Origin: Leptospira sp.
Lineage (GTDB): Bacteria; Spirochaetota; Leptospiria; Leptospirales; Leptospiraceae
NCBI GenBank assembly: GCA_027531445.1
Contig: JAPZRK010000079.1
Coordinates: 1 to 44,105, forward strand
DNA: 44,105 nt
Direction: 5' to 3'
Under the pieces are notes generated by a model that saw only the letters and a list, made by a program, of their open reading frames with translations, made no database searches and was not told where the DNA came from. Below, piece after piece: positions 41,436 to 44,105 of the stretch. Position numbers and translations under genes: made by a program. How positions within the stretch are numbered: position 1 is the first letter of the stretch; every line of letters starts with the position of its first letter.

Positions 41436-43372
41436 ACAGGCAACCTCACGATGAAGGTGGTTCCGACTCCAACCTCTGAATGAAACATAATCTGTCCCTC
41501 ATGCTTATCAATGATTTTTTTTACAATTCCTAAGCCCAATCCTGTCCCCTCACCTCTTATTTTTGTAGTAAAAAACGGATCAAAAATTTTGTCTTTGTCT
41601 TCCGGTTTGATGCCCTTGCCCGTATCCCGAATTACAACTTTAACAAAATTAGGTGTTTCATCCTTTTCTATGGCAATGAAAATCTCTCCATTTCCTTCAA
41701 TGGCTTGTGCTGAATTGTGTATAAGATTCGTCCAAACCTGGCTCAATTCATCTGGATATGCCTCGATCTCACTCTCAATCTGGAAATTACGAATCACTTC
41801 GATGTCGGATTTGATCATACTTTTATAGATAACAAGTACAGTCTCGATACTTTCTGATAGATTCACCTTTACCTTCGTTCCAGAATCGTCGCGATGGGAA
41901 TAACTTTTGAGAGCGAAGACAATTTTTGACGCCTTATCGACTGAATTATCAATGTTGCGGGCATTGCTATTCAATCTTGAAATTTTGTGGATGTATTCGA
42001 GAGTCTGTCCACTATTCTCTTCTTGTAGAAACGTAATCCAATTTTCTAACGGTATTTCCAGTTCAATGTCCAATATCAGATCTGCAAAATGATCGGCTCC
42101 TTTTAAACCCGAACCTTCCAGTTTTTCAGATATCTCTTTTTTCTTCTGCCTCCTATCCCTGCTCGATAGGTAATGAAATTTATTTTCTCGATTTTGATTT
42201 AATAAATCCCGTAGAATTAGTTTAGACGACTCTGATAAAGTTTCTGTTGGGAATGAAAGTACATAAACTAAAGCATCATTTATATTCGAAATCGCGGTAC
42301 GAATTGTACCAAGTGGTGTATTGATTTCATGAGCGATTCCAGCAACCAACTGTCCAAGAGTGGACATCTTTTCGGAATGAATCAGCTGGGCTTCGGCAGA
42401 CTTCAAATCATTGAGTGCCATCGAAAGACTATCGTTTGATTTTGAAAGACGTTGATTGCTTTCATTGATTGCTGAAATCAATGTAGAGATTTTATCTTTC
42501 AACACTCGAAAGGCATTCGCTAAACCACCGATTTCATCATTAGATTCATGATTGATACTTACTTCCCAGTTCTGATTGCCTATTTCATGAGCAACAGATA
42601 TGAGTCCTGAAATGGGAAGGCTCACACGTTCACGAATTACAACGAATGAAAAAGAAAGCGACGCTATGAGCGTTAGTATCACAAAAAACATTCCTAATAT
42701 GAGATAGATACTGTAGACTTCGTTTTTTCTTACGTTTTCATTTGTCCTTTTTTCGAGTAATTGAAAGAATTCATCAATCGGACGCATGATTTCGCGTTTC
42801 GATTTATGATACTCCACTCCATGCATTAAAGAAATAGCATATTCGCGATTTGGTTTTCCTTGAATCGTAAACTTGCCTTCAGAGTCTTTATACTTACCTT
42901 TGATTGCATTCATTGCAATGTTTTCTAGATTGACCAATTCGTCCGAATTGAATTGAGCCGTCTTTAATTTCTCAAACTCTTCTTTGGTAAATCCTGCCTC
43001 GATCATTCTAGATTGGAGTGATTTTTTCTGGCCTTTAAGCTTTTTAATATCTGCCGGATCAACGATAAAATCCCAATAGATTCTATCATAATTGTCAGGG
43101 CGCTCAATTTCCCCGTTACGTATGGCTAAAATTTCATTAAAAATGGTTTCATAAAAATCGTTTCCCGTCACAACATAGGTACGAGAAAAACGTGTTAGGT
43201 CATCCGAGCTTTGTCTAAGTTCATCCGCCAATTTAATCGATTTTAGACGAGTTGCCTGACTTGCCGCAAGAAATGACTGAACTTGAAATAAAGTAACTGC
43301 AAGTATTGCAAGCAAAATTAGTAAAACGATATTTACTGAAAAAATTATATAAAATAAACGCTTAATACTCAC
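41432..43372 (-). CDS. Sensor histidine kinase with HAMP domain
   Basis: Protein of 646 residues. Membrane helices near 8-30 and 220-245 enclose a periplasmic sensor domain of about 190 residues (RSSDDLTRFSRTYVVTG-like start at about 52; no named family). A HAMP domain (about 245-300) and a coiled coil lead to the phosphoacceptor segment MSTLGQLVAGIAHEINTPLG (His near 347). A long helical insertion (about 370-480) precedes the ATPase domain, with NLIHNSAQAIEGNGE near 546, DTGKGI and GEGTGLGLGIVKKI near 609. The insertion between dimerisation helices and ATPase is typical of phosphate/chemosensor-type kinases with long HisKA arms. It overlaps the receiver gene by four bases. Confidence 0.93.
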   Translation of the reverse strand: MSIKRLFYIIFSVNIVLLILLAILAVTLFQVQSFLAASQATRLKSIKLADELRQSSDDLTRFSRTYVVTGNDFYETIFNEILAIRNGEIERPDNYDRIYWDFIVDPADIKKLKGQKKSLQSRMIEAGFTKEEFEKLKTAQFNSDELVNLENIAMNAIKGKYKDSEGKFTIQGKPNREYAISLMHGVEYHKSKREIMRPIDEFFQLLEKRTNENVRKNEVYSIYLILGMFFVILTLIASLSFSFVVIRERVSLPISGLISVAHEIGNQNWEVSINHESNDEIGGLANAFRVLKDKISTLISAINESNQRLSKSNDSLSMALNDLKSAEAQLIHSEKMSTLGQLVAGIAHEINTPLGTIRTAISNINDALVYVLSFPTETLSESSKLILRDLLNQNRENKFHYLSSRDRRQKKKEISEKLEGSGLKGADHFADLILDIELEIPLENWITFLQEENSGQTLEYIHKISRLNSNARNIDNSVDKASKIVFALKSYSHRDDSGTKVKVNLSESIETVLVIYKSMIKSDIEVIRNFQIESEIEAYPDELSQVWTNLIHNSAQAIEGNGEIFIAIEKDETPNFVKVVIRDTGKGIKPEDKDKIFDPFFTTKIRGEGTGLGLGIVKKIIDKHEGQIMFHSEVGVGTTFIVRLPV

Positions 43373-43375
43373 ATA

Positions 43376-44105
43376 TCACCTATTTATAGTTAAATCAACA
43401 GATACCAAACAAATATCATCACTTAAAAAGGAATCCTCCATAAAATTCATCATATCTGAAAAAATCCCAGCAATTAATTTTTCACTCGTTTCTGATCGAT
43501 TTTCCATCAGATAATCGTGGAGTAGATCCTCATAAAATTTGAGTCCTTTTTGTTCTGAACAGGCTTCTATGAGCCCATCCGTAAAAAATAGAATTCGAGA
43601 ACAGCCTGCCAAAGAAATGATTTCATTTTTATAGCTCGCACCTTTTTCTGCAAGGGCGCTTGAGCTAAGTACACCGAGAGGTTTTCGTTTATGTTGTAGT
43701 TTCAATTCCCTAACTCTATCCATTGTAAAAACATAAGGAAATGGATGACCAGCATGAGCAAGATTCATTTGATTCAAATCAAAATCGATCACTGCATATA
43801 AAGCGGTAACAAATCTACCATCGGAGTAAGATAAAATTACATCATTTAACATCGTAAGCAAGGTTGATGGATCATCTAAAATATCATCTGACATTTGATG
43901 CAAAGTACTTTTGATAATAGCAGTGATAAAGGCGGATGCGACTCCGTGCCCTGCAACATCGCTGATAAAAATGCCTATTTTATTTTGATTTTGAAAGGTT
44001 AAAAAATCAAAAAAATCCCCGCCAACTTTTTCTAAGGGCAAATACATTGTGGAAACATAAGTAATCTCACCCTTTTGTGGCAACATCGCATTTTGGATAC
44101 CAGCC
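43376..44105 (-). CDS. PP2C (SpoIIE-type) phosphatase, N terminus outside the window
   Basis: The minus-strand frame stays open to the edge at 44105, and the residues there (AGIQNAMLPQKGEI) are the linker that normally leads into a SpoIIE phosphatase domain. The N-terminal sensor is therefore missing from the window, and the ATG at 44086 is internal. The catalytic domain is complete: VGGDFFDFLTF, IFISDVAGHGVASAFITAII, LAHAGHPFPY, and FFTDGLIEACSEQKG. It dephosphorylates a Ser/Thr-phosphorylated partner, usually an anti-anti-sigma protein. The histidine kinase starts three bases after its stop, and the receiver overlaps that kinase, so the three form one operon. Confidence 0.93.
   Translation of the reverse strand, partial: AGIQNAMLPQKGEITYVSTMYLPLEKVGGDFFDFLTFQNQNKIGIFISDVAGHGVASAFITAIIKSTLHQMSDDILDDPSTLLTMLNDVILSYSDGRFVTALYAVIDFDLNQMNLAHAGHPFPYVFTMDRVRELKLQHKRKPLGVLSSSALAEKGASYKNEIISLAGCSRILFFTDGLIEACSEQKGLKFYEDLLHDYLMENRSETSEKLIAGIFSDMMNFMEDSFLSDDICLVSVDLTINR

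Overview
The window looks like chromosomal DNA of a spirochaete of the family Leptospiraceae, most likely a free-living (saprophytic) Leptospira. The reasons are the AT-rich composition (estimated by eye at just under 40% GC), the many lipoproteins with relaxed spirochaetal lipoboxes (for example LSINC, FAISC, LLTQC), a lipoprotein of a type I associate with Leptospira (3329-3910), and an unusual density of signalling genes typical of that genus. This assignment is inference; no rRNA, tRNA or marker gene is present. I saw no CRISPR array, insertion sequence, phage genes or replication origin.

Layout. 1-384 is the 3' end of a histidine kinase, facing a methyl-accepting chemotaxis protein (444-2390). 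2475-4299 is a region of small genes: a probable frameshifted small gene and two paralogous cysteine-rich exported proteins flanking a lipoprotein. 4697-7660 holds an ankyrin-repeat protein, then a HATPase-HDOD signalling protein with a GXWXG/DUF4334 protein. 7761-13781 is a tight three-gene operon: a 7TM-PAS hybrid histidine kinase, a 7TMR-DISM-like/SpoIIE/TPR lipoprotein phosphatase, and a saccharopine-dehydrogenase-like reductase. It is followed convergently by a GGDEF-PilZ diguanylate cyclase. 15132-17567 has a DUF2805 protein and a TetR regulator coupled to an Lnt/nitrilase-like membrane enzyme. A perfect inverted repeat separates the TetR gene from a divergent TPM-domain protein and a multi-pass lipoprotein (17660-20393).

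20399-22057 encodes a methyltransferase fused to an HNH nuclease. A 56-bp relic of this gene lies about 4.9 kb away, at the 3' end of a DUF2817 peptidase-like gene (26655-27779). Between them is an operon of an outer-membrane beta-barrel, a DUF1566 lipoprotein and a chemotaxis receptor (22226-26572). 27943-30845 pairs an NHL-repeat lipoprotein with a class III nucleotide cyclase. A GGDEF/EAL phosphodiesterase, a membrane PP2C/SpoIIE phosphatase and a glutathione transferase follow on the minus strand. An ankyrin lipoprotein, a membrane protein whose start appears frameshifted, and a histidine kinase follow. 38653-41017 is an operon of two unknown envelope proteins plus glutaminase. The window ends in a PP2C phosphatase / histidine kinase / receiver operon on the minus strand, whose first gene runs off the edge.

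Overall, more than a dozen of about 38 genes are signalling proteins covering His-Asp phosphorelay, PP2C partner switching, chemotaxis, c-di-GMP and cyclic-nucleotide output. Several sit in operons that join an envelope sensor to a cytoplasmic output. The points most worth checking are the methyltransferase-HNH fusion and its relic, the one-base frameshift directly after the start at 37111, and the cysteine-rich pair.
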